Of a stretch of DNA of 64,000 nt, positions 35,562-44,831 are shown piece after piece. The notes under the pieces are model-generated. The model did no database searches. It had not been told where the DNA came from and worked only from the letters and a program-made list of their open reading frames with translations. The DNA comes from Streptomyces cyaneogriseus subsp. noncyanogenus (GTDB lineage: Bacteria; Actinomycetota; Actinomycetes; Streptomycetales; Streptomycetaceae): NCBI RefSeq assembly GCF_000931445.1, contig NZ_CP010849.1:3038001-3102000 (forward strand). The letters run 5' to 3'. Made by a program: the position numbers and the translations under genes. The stretch's first letter is position 1; the number at the start of each line of letters is the position of its first letter.

Positions 35562-37001
35562 TCAGCGCTTGCGGAAGGCGGCGGCCTCGGGGTTGCGGCG
35601 CTTGAGCACCCAGTAGGCGACGCCGAGGATCAGACCCCACAGCGGCGCGCAGTACAGGGAGATGCGGGCGTCCTTGTCGATGCCCATCATCACGATCACC
35701 ATGGCGATGAACGCGAGCGCGAACCAGCTCGTGTACGGGGCGCCCGGAGCGCGGAACTCCGAGCGCGGCAGCTCGCCGCGGTCGGCCTTGGCGCGGTAGC
35801 GGATCTGGCAGATGAGGATGACGATCCACGCCCACATGCCGGAGATGGTGGCGAAGGAGACGACGTAGTCGAACGCCTTGCCGGGCCACTGGTAGTTGAT
35901 CCAGACGCCCACCATCATCAGCGCGGCGGAGAACGTCGTGCCGACGAGCGGGGTGCCGCTGGACGTCAGCCTGGTGAACAGCTTGGGCCCCTGGCTGTTG
36001 AGCGCCAGGTCGCGCAGCATCCGGCCGGTGGAGTACATGCCGGAGTTGCAGGAGGACAGGGCGGCGGTGAGCACCACGAAATTGACGATGCCCGCGCCGG
36101 CGGCCAGGCCCATCTTCTCGAAGGCGGCCACGAAGGGGCTGACGCCCGGCTGGAAGTGGGTCCACGGCACGACCGACAGGATCATGATGAGCGCGCCGAC
36201 GTAGAAGACGGCGATGCGCCACGGCACGGTGTTGATCGCCTTGGGCAGCACGGTCTTGGGGTCCTTGGACTCACCCGCGGTGACGCCGACCAGCTCGACG
36301 GCGAGGAAGGCGAACATGACCATTTGCAGGGTCATGAGGGTCTCGCCGATGCCGTTGGGGAAGAAGCCGCCGTGGCTCCACAGGTGGCTCACCGAGGCGG
36401 TGTCCCCGGCGTCGGAGAAGCCGAGGGTCAGGATGCCCGCGCAGATCAGGATCATGCCGATGATCGCGGTGACCTTGACCATGGAGAACCAGAACTCCAG
36501 CTCACCGAAGAGCTTCACGGAGATCAGGTTCGCGCCGTAGAGGACGACGGTGAAGATCAGGGCCGAGAGCCACTGCGGGATGTCCCACCAGTACGTCATG
36601 TAGGCGGCCGCGGCGGTGACCTCGGTGATGCCGGTGACGACCCAGAACAGCCAGTACGTCCAGCCGGTCACGAAGCCCGCGAAGGGACCGATGAACTCGC
36701 GGGCGTAGTCCGAGAAGGAGCCGGACACCGGGCGGTACAGCAGCAGTTCGCCGAGCGCCCGCATGATGAGGAAGATGACGAAGCCCGCGATGGCGTACGC
36801 CAGGATCAGGCTGGGTCCCGCTTTGGAGATGCCCTTGCCCGCGCCGAGGAACAGGCCGGTGCCGATGGCACCGCCGATGGCGATCATCTGGATCTGGCGG
36901 GCGCCGAGCCCCCGCTGGTACCCCTCGCCGTCGTCCGTCGTCGCGGCCTGCACGGCCCCATTGCCGTCGTCGTGATGCTTGTCGACCTGCGCTGAGGTCA
37001 T
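35562..37001 (-). CDS. Amino-acid permease (APC superfamily, AAT type)
   Basis: 479 residues from MTSAQVDKHHDD. Twelve membrane segments; the consensus region GLGARQIQMIAIGGAIGTGL FLG, FIGPFAGFVTGWTYWLFWVV and SSCNSGMYSTGRMLRDLA place it with GABA/aromatic/asparagine permeases. It imports amino acids with protons; substrate unclear. The 348-bp gap above it (37002-37349) is relatively AT-rich; I see no gene and no clear operator there. Confidence 0.9.
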   Translation of the reverse strand: MTSAQVDKHHDDGNGAVQAATTDDGEGYQRGLGARQIQMIAIGGAIGTGLFLGAGKGISKAGPSLILAYAIAGFVIFLIMRALGELLLYRPVSGSFSDYAREFIGPFAGFVTGWTYWLFWVVTGITEVTAAAAYMTYWWDIPQWLSALIFTVVLYGANLISVKLFGELEFWFSMVKVTAIIGMILICAGILTLGFSDAGDTASVSHLWSHGGFFPNGIGETLMTLQMVMFAFLAVELVGVTAGESKDPKTVLPKAINTVPWRIAVFYVGALIMILSVVPWTHFQPGVSPFVAAFEKMGLAAGAGIVNFVVLTAALSSCNSGMYSTGRMLRDLALNSQGPKLFTRLTSSGTPLVGTTFSAALMMVGVWINYQWPGKAFDYVVSFATISGMWAWIVILICQIRYRAKADRGELPRSEFRAPGAPYTSWFALAFIAMVIVMMGIDKDARISLYCAPLWGLILGVAYWVLKRRNPEAAAFRKR

Positions 37002-37349
37002 GAATGGTGCGCCTTTCTCCATGGCGATCCGAGCCGTCGCAGCGGCCTCGGATCGGGTCACGATCCCCCCGGATGTGGATGGAGCTGTGCCGAACCGGCG
37101 ATCCGCCGGCGTGGTGGCGCCCCCCGCGCACAGGGGTGGCGCACGCGGGTGGTCGTGAAGATTTATCACGGCCGTCGCAATGATCGGACGGCGCGGAGTG
37201 AGACGCACCACATCAAAATTCGTCCTAAACGGACAGAAAGGGGCGTAAAAGGCTTCCGTGGTAATCGGATCGTTATTCGGATCTGAGCGTCCTGTGAGCG
37301 AACGCGAAAGAAACCGAAAGCGGCATCCGGCGGGAAAAGGGCCCGGCGC

Positions 37350-37961
37350 TCAGGGCAGGAGCGTGGACACCAGCGTCTCCTGGAGGCCGCCCAGCCACAG
37401 GTACGCCATCACCATCGGCTTGCGCGGGTCCTCGTCGGGCAGCCGGTAGAGCAGGTCGGTGTCGTCCTCGTCGGCGATCTCCAGCCGGGCCCCGATCGCC
37501 AGGCGCAGGTCGTTGAGCGCGCCCAGCCACCGCCGGGACTCCTGCGCCGACAGCCTCAGCACGGCCCCGCCCTCGCCCGCCGCCTCCGCGGCCAGCGCGT
37601 CCAGGGACCGGACCACCGCGAGCGCGTTGTCGCGCTTGCCGGCCCGCAGGTCGTTCTCGGTGTAGCGGCGGAACTCGGCGGAGTGCGCGCGCCGCTCCTC
37701 CGCCTCCCGCGCCGAGGCGGGCGCCTGGCCGGGGTCGGTGTAGGCGTCGGGGAACAGGCGCCGCAGGACCGGGTCGGAGGGCGGCTCGCTCGGGCCGTCG
37801 GCGAAGAGCTCGGCGAGCGGGTCGCCCGGCGCGTCCTCGGCGGGGCCGGGGCCGATCAGCTCCAGGAGCTGCACGGCCAGCGACCGGATGATGGAGATCT
37901 CGACCTCGTCGAGGGCGACGGCCGCGCCGCCGCCGGGGAGCGGTTCGAAGTGTCCTGGCAT
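37350..37961 (-). CDS. DUF2017 protein
   Basis: 203 residues, cytoplasmic, acidic/helical; DEVEISIIRSLAVQLLELIG, ELFADGPSEPPSDPVLRRLF and WLGALNDLRLAIGARLEI are family hallmarks. It always follows clpS in actinobacteria; here 12 bp after the clpS stop. Function unknown, perhaps linked to Clp proteolysis. Confidence 0.88.
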   Translation of the reverse strand: MPGHFEPLPGGGAAVALDEVEISIIRSLAVQLLELIGPGPAEDAPGDPLAELFADGPSEPPSDPVLRRLFPDAYTDPGQAPASAREAEERRAHSAEFRRYTENDLRAGKRDNALAVVRSLDALAAEAAGEGGAVLRLSAQESRRWLGALNDLRLAIGARLEIADEDDTDLLYRLPDEDPRKPMVMAYLWLGGLQETLVSTLLP

Positions 37962-37973
37962 GGAGGCGATTCG

Positions 37974-38291
37974 CTACTTCCGGTCCTGCTGGAGGGTGGC
38001 CCACAGACCGTAGCCGTGCATGGCCTGCACATCGCGTTCCATCTCCTCGCGGCTTCCGCTGGAGACGACCGCCCGGCCCTTGTGGTGGACGTCGAGCATG
38101 AGCTTGGTGGCCTTGTCCTTGGAGTAGCCGAAGTACGTCTGGAAGACGTAGGTCACATAGCTCATGAGATTGACGGGGTCGTTGTGGACGATCGTCACCC
38201 ACGGCACGTCGGGCTCGGGTACGGCGAAGACCTCCTCCGCCGATTCCGTCTTCTCGATCTCCATGGGTGCGGCTGCCGTCACAAGGCCCAT
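37974..38291 (-). CDS. clpS: ClpS adaptor
   Basis: 105 residues. The core [22 protein letters not shown] and [20 protein letters not shown] binds N-degrons and delivers them to ClpAP/ClpCP. Start at ATG 38291; a GTG three codons on is also possible. Divergent from pncB across 79 bp. Confidence 0.95.
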   Translation of the reverse strand: MGLVTAAAPMEIEKTESAEEVFAVPEPDVPWVTIVHNDPVNLMSYVTYVFQTYFGYSKDKATKLMLDVHHKGRAVVSSGSREEMERDVQAMHGYGLWATLQQDRK

Positions 38292-38333
38292 GCTGCCACC
38301 ACAGGGGGGTACTCGCACAAACGGACCCGCAAA

Positions 38334-38348
38334 TCGTCAGACTGACGA
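38334..38348. promoter_or_regulatory. Perfect palindrome TCGTCAG-A-CTGACGA between clpS and pncB
   Basis: Seven-base perfect arms with one central base, 23 bp before the pncB start. Candidate operator of an NAD-metabolism or other regulator; the protein is unknown. Confidence 0.5.
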
Positions 38349-38370
38349 AATGGGAGTACGATCCATCGCC

Positions 38371-39717
38371 ATGAACACAGCGGACCTTGGGCTGCCGGTG
38401 GACGTTCCCTCGACGGCGCTCTTCACGGACCAGTACGAGCTGACCATGGTGCAGGCCGCCCTGAAGGCCGGTACGGCCGGACGGCGCAGCGTCTTCGAGG
38501 TCTTCACGCGGCGTCTGCCCGACGGGCGCCGCTACGGCGTCGTCGCGGGCACCGGGCGGGTGCTGGACGCGGTGGAGAACTTCCGCTTCGACGCGGGCGT
38601 CCTGGACTTCCTGCGGCGGCGCGGGATAGTCGACCGGCAGACCCTCGACTGGCTCGCCGGGTACCGCTTCTCCGGTGACATCTGGGGCTACCCCGAGGGC
38701 GAGGTGTACTTCCCGGGCTCGCCGATCATGCGGGTGGAGGGCTCCTTCGCCGAGTGCGTGCTCCTGGAGACCGTGATCCTGTCGATCCTCAACCACGACT
38801 CCGCGATCGCCGCCGCCGCCTCGCGCATGGCCTCCGCGGCCGGGGACCGCCCGCTGATCGAGATGGGCGCCCGCCGCACCCACGAGCTGTCCGCGGTGGC
38901 CGCCGCCCGCGCCGCGTACGTCGGCGGCTTCACCTCCACCTCCGACCTGGCCGCCGGCTTCCGCTACAACATCCCCACCGTCGGCACCTCCGCCCACGCC
39001 TTCACGCTGCTCCACGACAGCGAGCGGGACGCCTTCCGCGCCCAGGTGGAGTCCCTCGGCGGGGGCACGACGCTGCTGGTGGACACCTACGACGTCACCG
39101 AGGCCGTCCGCACGGCCGTGGAGGTGGCCGGGACCGGGCTGGGCGCGGTGCGCATCGACTCCGGCGACCTGCTGCTGGTGGCGCACCGGGTGCGGCAGCA
39201 GCTCGACGAGCTGGGCGCCCGGGACACGAAGATCATCGTGACCTCGGACCTGGACGAGTACGCCATCGCCTCGCTGGCGGCGGCGCCCGTGGACGCCTAC
39301 GGCGTCGGCACCCAGTTGGTGACCGGCTCCGGGCACCCCACGGCCTCGATGGTCTACAAGCTGGTCGCGCGCGCCGAGACCGACGACCCGCGGGACCCGC
39401 TGGTGCCGGTGGCCAAGAAGTCCAGCGGCGGCAAGACCTCCCTGGGGGGACGCAAGTGGGCGGCCCGGCGGCTGGACGAGTACGGGGTCGCCGAGGCCGA
39501 GGTGGTCGGCACCGGCCCGGTGCCCGGGGAGCTGGCGGACCGGCAGCTCCTGGTGGAACTGGTCAAGGGCGGTGCGGTGGTCGCACGGGAGCCGCTGGAC
39601 GCGGCACGGGAGCGGCACACGGCCGCACGTGCGAATCTGCCCCTGTCCGCCACGCAGCTCTCGCGCGGGGAACCCGTCATTCCGACGGAGTACGTCCAGG
39701 GACGCTCGGGTAGCTAA
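38371..39717 (+). CDS. pncB: Nicotinate phosphoribosyltransferase
   Basis: 448 residues from MNTADLGLPVDVPSTALFTD QYELTMVQAALK, the type-II NAPRT start. TSAHAFTLLHDSERDAF, VRIDSGDL, SDLDEYAIASLAAAPVDAYGVGTQL (read in parts) are diagnostic. It forms nicotinate mononucleotide for NAD salvage, working with pncA downstream. Confidence 0.95.
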   Translation: MNTADLGLPVDVPSTALFTDQYELTMVQAALKAGTAGRRSVFEVFTRRLPDGRRYGVVAGTGRVLDAVENFRFDAGVLDFLRRRGIVDRQTLDWLAGYRFSGDIWGYPEGEVYFPGSPIMRVEGSFAECVLLETVILSILNHDSAIAAAASRMASAAGDRPLIEMGARRTHELSAVAAARAAYVGGFTSTSDLAAGFRYNIPTVGTSAHAFTLLHDSERDAFRAQVESLGGGTTLLVDTYDVTEAVRTAVEVAGTGLGAVRIDSGDLLLVAHRVRQQLDELGARDTKIIVTSDLDEYAIASLAAAPVDAYGVGTQLVTGSGHPTASMVYKLVARAETDDPRDPLVPVAKKSSGGKTSLGGRKWAARRLDEYGVAEAEVVGTGPVPGELADRQLLVELVKGGAVVAREPLDAARERHTAARANLPLSATQLSRGEPVIPTEYVQGRSGS

Positions 39718-39909
39718 AGCGGGTGCGCCGCCCTACGCCCGACCCCGCCGCCCGTCCGCCCCGCCGTACCCCCTCCCGGGCCGCACACCGGGGTCATAGG
39801 CTCGGAGGTTCACCGGCCGGGCACGCACCCGGTGCGCCGCCCGGCTCCCGACCTCCCGCCCGCCCCGATTCCGACCCCTCTCCGACCCCATAGTCGAAGG
39901 ACACCGACC

Positions 39910-40497
39910 ATGCGCCGCGCCTTGATCGTCGTAGACGTGCAGAACGACTTCTGCGAGGGGGGCAGCCTCCCGGTGGCCGGCGGTGCCGACGTGGCCGCCG
40001 CCATCACCGAGCTGATCGGGCAGGCGCCCGCCGGCTACCGGCACGTGGTGGCCACCCGGGACCACCACATCGCCCCCGGCGACCACTTCGCGGACGACCC
40101 CGACTACGTCCACTCCTGGCCCGCGCACTGCGTCGCCGGTACGGAGGGCGTCGGCTTCCACCCCAACTTCGCCCCGGCCGTCGCCTCCGGCGCGATCGAC
40201 GCCGTCTTCGACAAGGGGGCGTACACGGCGGCCTACAGCGGCTTCGAGGGCCGGGACGAGAACGGGGTCTCGCTCGCCGACTGGCTCCGCTCCCGGGAGA
40301 TCGACGAGGTCGACGTCGTCGGCATCGCCACCGACCACTGCGTGCGGGCCACCGCCCTGGACGCCGTGCGGGAGGGGTTCCGTACGCAGGTGCTGCTGGA
40401 CCTGACCGCCGGGGTGGGCGGCGAGAGCACGGAGCGGGCGCTGGAGGAGATGCGCGAGGCGGGCGTGGAGCTGACCGGGAAGCCGGTCGTCCAGTAG
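39910..40497 (+). CDS. pncA: Nicotinamidase
   Basis: 195 residues. Catalytic Asp9 (VVDVQNDF), Lys102 (FDKGAYTAAYS) and Cys144 (ATDHCVRAT); metal ligands Asp51/His53 in RDHHIAPGDHF. It deamidates nicotinamide to nicotinate, the substrate of PncB encoded 190 bp upstream. Confidence 0.95.
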   Translation: MRRALIVVDVQNDFCEGGSLPVAGGADVAAAITELIGQAPAGYRHVVATRDHHIAPGDHFADDPDYVHSWPAHCVAGTEGVGFHPNFAPAVASGAIDAVFDKGAYTAAYSGFEGRDENGVSLADWLRSREIDEVDVVGIATDHCVRATALDAVREGFRTQVLLDLTAGVGGESTERALEEMREAGVELTGKPVVQ

Positions 40498-40519
40498 CGC
40501 CGCGCCCCCTCCCGGCCGC

Positions 40520-40864
40520 TCAGGCCCGGGCCGCCGGCCGTCCGAGCAGCGCCCGGATGGGCCGCCACAGCTCCTGGACCAGATCCGGCCCGGTGACGAC
40601 CCCCGGGTCGGGTGCCGTGCGCCATATGAGGCCGTCCGGGTGGTGCAGGACCGCCGTGATCTCGTCCGGGGACGGCGGGGCGGCGTTGCCGCGCAGATAG
40701 ACCGCCCGGAGCCCGAGGTTGCGCAGCCTGGTCAGGGCGCGCGCCCGGTTGGCGGCGTGCACCAGCACGCGCACCCGGCCGGGGCCGTCGGCGGCGGGGC
40801 TGGGCAGGTTGAGCGCCACCACCACCGAGCCGCTCGGCAGCTTGCAGAAACCTCCTGCGGCCAT
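40520..40864 (-). CDS. Conserved hypothetical protein
   Basis: 114 residues from MAAGGFCKLPSGSVVVALNL, ATG after GGGGGTG. It is a small alpha/beta protein with ARALTRLRNLGLRAVYLRGN and SPDEITAVLHHPDGLIWR. No membrane segment; family not recognised. Convergent with pncA. Confidence 0.7.
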   Translation of the reverse strand: MAAGGFCKLPSGSVVVALNLPSPAADGPGRVRVLVHAANRARALTRLRNLGLRAVYLRGNAAPPSPDEITAVLHHPDGLIWRTAPDPGVVTGPDLVQELWRPIRALLGRPAARA

Positions 40865-40998
40865 GCGGTCACACCCCCGTGTCAGCCGGTGACCCGGCCG
40901 CTGTCCATAAGAGAGCCATAGGACGCACCTAAACACGGATCGGCGGCGACCCGCCAGGGGGTCGCCGCCGATCGCGCTGTGACCTGCGCGGACGCGGG

Positions 40999-43350
40999 CT
41001 ACTTCACCGCGGGCCCGACCTCCAGGGAGATCGTGGAGCCGTTCCGGGCCTCCTTGACGATCTTGATCTTGGTGTTGGTGTCAGTGACACGGACACCGCC
41101 GGTGGGGTTGGACTCGTCGTAGTAGTCGTTCACGTGGTCGTCGAAGACCGGCACGCCCTTGGCGGACGGGACGCGGGTGGCGACGTCCGCCCTGTGCAGG
41201 GTGATGCCGTCCGTGCGGGAGAGGCTGAACGGCGAGTCGTACGTCTGGACGCGGTTGCGCATCAGCGTGCCGTCGGACCACCGCAGCGCCTCCGGGTGGG
41301 AGTCGACCGGCAGCACCAGGCCGGTGCCCGGGTGGACGCTGGTGTTGTTGTCCGCCTGGGAGGTGTCCCACTTCCAGATCAGCAGGCCGTTCTGGTACGG
41401 GTAGTGCTCCACCCAGTCCGGGCGCGACGCGAAGCCGAAGTTGTACGGCCCGGTCTTCAGCGTCTTGTCGTACGACACGTACTGGCGGTTCTCGGCGATG
41501 TAGTACTGCGCGTAGTCCTTGGTGAAGGACGCGCCGACGCGGGAGAAGCCGCTCGCCGTCCAGGCCGCGTCCGCGCTCTCGGCGTCGTCGGCGAAGAGGG
41601 TCCCGCCGTCCGCCGTCACCGTGATCCGGTCCGCCGCGAAGCCCTTGAGGGCGACGCCGCCGTCGGTCTGGTAGCGGAAGCGGAGGTCGATCTTCTTGCC
41701 CGCGTAGGCGTCGAGGGGGTACACGAGCTTCCGGTGGGTGTCGGTGCTGCCGGTCAGCGCCGGCTTGCCGCTGCCGTCGCGCGGGAGCGCCGCACCGTCC
41801 GCGGTGCCGTCCAGGGCGGTCCAGACGGCGCCGCCGTCGGTGGAGACCTCCGCGTACAGGTAGTCGTAGTTCGCCTCGATGTCGTACCAGCCGTCCAGGG
41901 AGAGGGCGGCCGACGTCCTGCCGGTGAGGTCGACGGAACGGGTCAGCGTGTTCTTGAGGTTGTCGCCGCTGCCGCTCCACCACTGGGTCCGCCCCTGGGC
42001 CGGGGTGACGATCTCGGTGGTGACCGCCTTGTCCGGGAGCTCGACGACGAGCGCCTGCTTGTCCTTGGTGTTGTACTCGGCCACGCCCAGCTTGTGCCGT
42101 GACGCCGTCGCGGCCTTGGCGGTGTCGTAGTCCAGCCAGCCGAGCTGGAGCTTGTCCCAGGCCGTCATGTCGCCCGGCAGGTCGCCGATCTCGTCGCGGC
42201 CGGTGCCGAGCCAGGAACCGGCGGACATCAGCGTCCAGAAGCCGGTGGAGTTGTCGCCGCCGGCGGTGTCGTAGTGGTCGGGCAGGCCGAGGTCGTGGCC
42301 GTACTCGTGGGCGAAGACGCCCAAACCGCCGTTCTCCGGCTGGATGGTGTAGTCGCCGACCCAGACACCGGTGTCGCCGATCTGCGCGCCGCCCAGCTTG
42401 TTCTCGGCGGGGCCGGTGGCGCCGGCGTCGGTGCCGAAGGCGTACCAGCGGTGGGCCCAGATGGCGTCCTCGCCCTGCGCGCCGCCGCCCGCGGACTCGT
42501 CCTCGCCGGCGTGCACGATCTGGAAGTGGTCGATGTAGCCGTCGGGCTCGTTGAAGTCGCCGTCGCCGTCGAAGTCGTAGCGGTCCCACTCGTCGAACTT
42601 CGCGACGTCCGCCTTGATGTCGGCGTCGGTGCGGCCGGCCGCCTTCTGCTGGGCGACCCAGGCGGTCAGGCCGTCGCTGACGACGTTCCAGACGCTGGGG
42701 CAGTTGGTGGAGCCGCAGGCGTTGTTGCCGTAACGGGCCTCGTTGTAGGGGACCTTGACCCAGTCGGAGACCTCGCCCTCGACCGAGTAGCGGCCCGAGG
42801 ACTGCTTCTCGTAGTACTTCTTGACCGACTCGACGCCGTCGCCGGTGCCGAAGTACAGGTCCTCGTAGTGCTCGCGGTCGTAGTCCGCCTGCCAGGCCGT
42901 GGAGTTGTCCCCGGCGCGGTCCGGCGCGGCGATCTGGTTGTGCAGCGGGCCGGGGCCGCCGCCGTAGCGGCTGTCCGTCCGGTCGCCGAACTCGACCAGG
43001 ATGGTGAAGATCCGGTCGGTCTTCTCCCGGCCGAGCTCGACGTACTTTCCGGCGCCCTTGCCGCCCTTGAGCTGGACGACCTTGGAGCCCTCGCGTTCCC
43101 TGACCGCGGCCTGGCCGGATATGACCTGGTCCAGGGCCTCTTGGCGCTGGGCCTCCTGGGTCTTGCTGAGCGGGCCGTCGAGGTCGTGCGACTCCATCCC
43201 CTCGGCGGGGTGCGGGTCCTGCCGGTCCACGGCGGCCGGCCGGGCGGCCGGGTCTGCCTGCGCCACCGGCGCGGCGGAGAGCGTCGCGGCGGCCGCGGCG
43301 AGGACGACGGCGGTCGCCGCCGCCCGGAACGTCCGGGGTCTGCTGGTCAC
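40999..43350 (-). CDS. Secreted M6-family metalloprotease (immune-inhibitor-A-like)
   Basis: 783 residues from the GTG at 43350, after GGGGAGGAAC. Signal peptide with TAVVLAAAAATLSAAPVAQA; zinc site HEYGHDLGLPDHYDT (about 348); calcium-binding-type DFDGDGDFNEPDGYID; C-terminal beta domains with two regions of aromatic-rich strands. It is an extracellular protease of the M6 peptidase domain class. A 24-bp near-perfect palindrome lies 82 bp upstream. Confidence 0.92.
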   Translation of the reverse strand: MTSRPRTFRAAATAVVLAAAAATLSAAPVAQADPAARPAAVDRQDPHPAEGMESHDLDGPLSKTQEAQRQEALDQVISGQAAVREREGSKVVQLKGGKGAGKYVELGREKTDRIFTILVEFGDRTDSRYGGGPGPLHNQIAAPDRAGDNSTAWQADYDREHYEDLYFGTGDGVESVKKYYEKQSSGRYSVEGEVSDWVKVPYNEARYGNNACGSTNCPSVWNVVSDGLTAWVAQQKAAGRTDADIKADVAKFDEWDRYDFDGDGDFNEPDGYIDHFQIVHAGEDESAGGGAQGEDAIWAHRWYAFGTDAGATGPAENKLGGAQIGDTGVWVGDYTIQPENGGLGVFAHEYGHDLGLPDHYDTAGGDNSTGFWTLMSAGSWLGTGRDEIGDLPGDMTAWDKLQLGWLDYDTAKAATASRHKLGVAEYNTKDKQALVVELPDKAVTTEIVTPAQGRTQWWSGSGDNLKNTLTRSVDLTGRTSAALSLDGWYDIEANYDYLYAEVSTDGGAVWTALDGTADGAALPRDGSGKPALTGSTDTHRKLVYPLDAYAGKKIDLRFRYQTDGGVALKGFAADRITVTADGGTLFADDAESADAAWTASGFSRVGASFTKDYAQYYIAENRQYVSYDKTLKTGPYNFGFASRPDWVEHYPYQNGLLIWKWDTSQADNNTSVHPGTGLVLPVDSHPEALRWSDGTLMRNRVQTYDSPFSLSRTDGITLHRADVATRVPSAKGVPVFDDHVNDYYDESNPTGGVRVTDTNTKIKIVKEARNGSTISLEVGPAVK

Positions 43351-43431
43351 TTGAGTTCCTCCCCCGCGCCCGCGTGCGCGGAAGGAGTGGCCCTGGACAT
43401 GGCGGGTCCGCGCACACGTGATCAACGCGTG

Positions 43432-43455
43432 TAGTCAAGTGACGTCATTTGACTA
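43432..43455. promoter_or_regulatory. 24-bp near-perfect palindrome upstream of the M6 protease
   Basis: Outer arms TAGTCAA and TTGACTA flank a central TGACGTCA; only one symmetric pair fails. It lies in the 351-bp gap 43351-43701, where a second inverted pair (ACACG/CGTGT, about 43414-43432) abuts it. Probably a regulator site; the regulator is unknown. Confidence 0.6.
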
Positions 43456-43701
43456 GACGTTCGCGGGAAAAGACAGACCTTGACTGGAGCAGATCAAGTG
43501 CACTATGCGGAGCCGCTGTCCGCTTTGCGGACGGATGACTCGATGCGCCCCCCGTGCACCGGCACTGTTGGTCAGGTCACGCTTACTGTTCGTTCCGCTC
43601 GGGCAGGCAGCCGATTACAGTCGATTGGCAGAACGCCCGGAAGACCCCGGAGAGCCAGGCCGACAGCCCGTCCTTCCCCCCGCCCCCCTTCCGAGGACAC
43701 G

Positions 43702-44010
43702 ATGGCCATGCCCCGTCCGACCGCCGCACAGCTCGCCTGCGGTTCGTGCACCGTGATCTTCTCGACGCTCGCCCTGCTGCTGCTGTCACGGACCGGCTCG
43801 GACGGGACGGACGCGTCGGTGGCGGCCATCACCGTCATCGCCGTCGTCGCACTCGGCCTGGGCGTGCTCGTCGCGCTGACGGTCCCCCTGCCCAGGACGC
43901 GCGGGAACGCGGCGGCCCGGCCCGCCGCCCCGCGGGCGGTGCCGGCCGGCCGGGCCGTCCCGGTCTCCCGCGAGGCGGACGAGCCGGTGCGGGAGCGCGC
44001 GGCCTCCTGA
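43702..44010 (+). CDS. Small two-TM membrane protein
   Basis: 102 residues from MAMPRPTAAQLACGSCTVIF, start five bases after GAGGA. Two hydrophobic segments (TVIFSTLALLLL and AITVIAVVALGLGVLVALTV) and a basic, Pro/Ala-rich tail. No family recognised. Confidence 0.65.
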   Translation: MAMPRPTAAQLACGSCTVIFSTLALLLLSRTGSDGTDASVAAITVIAVVALGLGVLVALTVPLPRTRGNAAARPAAPRAVPAGRAVPVSREADEPVRERAAS

Positions 44011-44013
44011 CCG

Positions 44014-44715
44014 TCAACGCGTGCTGACCACCACCGTCTTGGCGGCCTTGTCGTGCAGGCCCTGCTTGTAGGGCTTGTCGAAGAAGCTCCATCCGCCGGA
44101 GATGATCGTCCAGACGCAGGCGCAGCAGAACGCGAACGGGACCCACAGCACCGCCGCGCGCATCATCGAGGTCTGCACCGACGGCGTGGCGCCGTCGTCC
44201 AGGTTGGCCACCCGCAGGCCCATCCACTTCTTGCCGAGGGTCTGCCCCGTCCGCGCGGTCATGAAGGTGTCGTACGCGATGTAGAGCACGGCGGCGATCA
44301 GCGACTGCCCGAAGGACATCCCGACGCCCACCTGCTCGTCGTCGACCCGGTACGCGTCGACGTTCAGCCCCCAGCTCAGCAGCCACACCACGGCGCCCAC
44401 CAGGATCATGTCGACGATCCGCGCGAGCGTGCGCCTGCCGCTGTCGGCGAGCGGGGGCATGCCGGCGAGCGGATCGCCGGGAGGGCCGCCCCCGTACGGA
44501 TCACCGCCGCCGCCCCCGTAGGGGCCACCGCCGCCGTAGGGACCCCCGCCGCCGCCCTCGGGGCCGCCGGGGTAGGGCGGGGGCCGGTCCCCGCCGCCGT
44601 GCGGGGTGTCGTACGGCGAGCCGGAACCGGGGCCGCCCGGGCCGGGCGGCGGGGGCTGCTTCCTGAACGGGTCGTCGTCCGGCGGCTGCTGACCGGGGGG
44701 TGGTGCGCTGCTCAT
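44014..44715 (-). CDS. RDD-family membrane protein, first copy
   Basis: 233 residues from MSSAPPPGQQPPDDDPF. A Pro/Gly-rich cytoplasmic tail with PYGGGG repeats precedes the RDD domain: LADSGRRTLARIVDMILVGA (R..D), TLGKKWMGLRVANLDDG and two more membrane segments. Tandem with a longer RDD protein. Function unknown; some RDD proteins transport ions. Confidence 0.88.
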   Translation of the reverse strand: MSSAPPPGQQPPDDDPFRKQPPPPGPGGPGSGSPYDTPHGGGDRPPPYPGGPEGGGGGPYGGGGPYGGGGGDPYGGGPPGDPLAGMPPLADSGRRTLARIVDMILVGAVVWLLSWGLNVDAYRVDDEQVGVGMSFGQSLIAAVLYIAYDTFMTARTGQTLGKKWMGLRVANLDDGATPSVQTSMMRAAVLWVPFAFCCACVWTIISGGWSFFDKPYKQGLHDKAAKTVVVSTR

Positions 44716-44831
44716 GGCCCGAGTCGACCGCGAACGCCCCCGCCGCGCATCCGGCGAGCGGCCGTCCGGAGTACCGCACCGGGACGGCCGCTCCCGAGGG
44801 GGTGTCCTGCCTTTGGAACCGGGCCGGGGTC

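Noticed and set aside
37002..37349. A small gene in the AT-richer gap upstream of the permease
   Set aside because: Only a 63-codon frame overlapping the end of the DUF2017 gene; no ribosome site or similarity.
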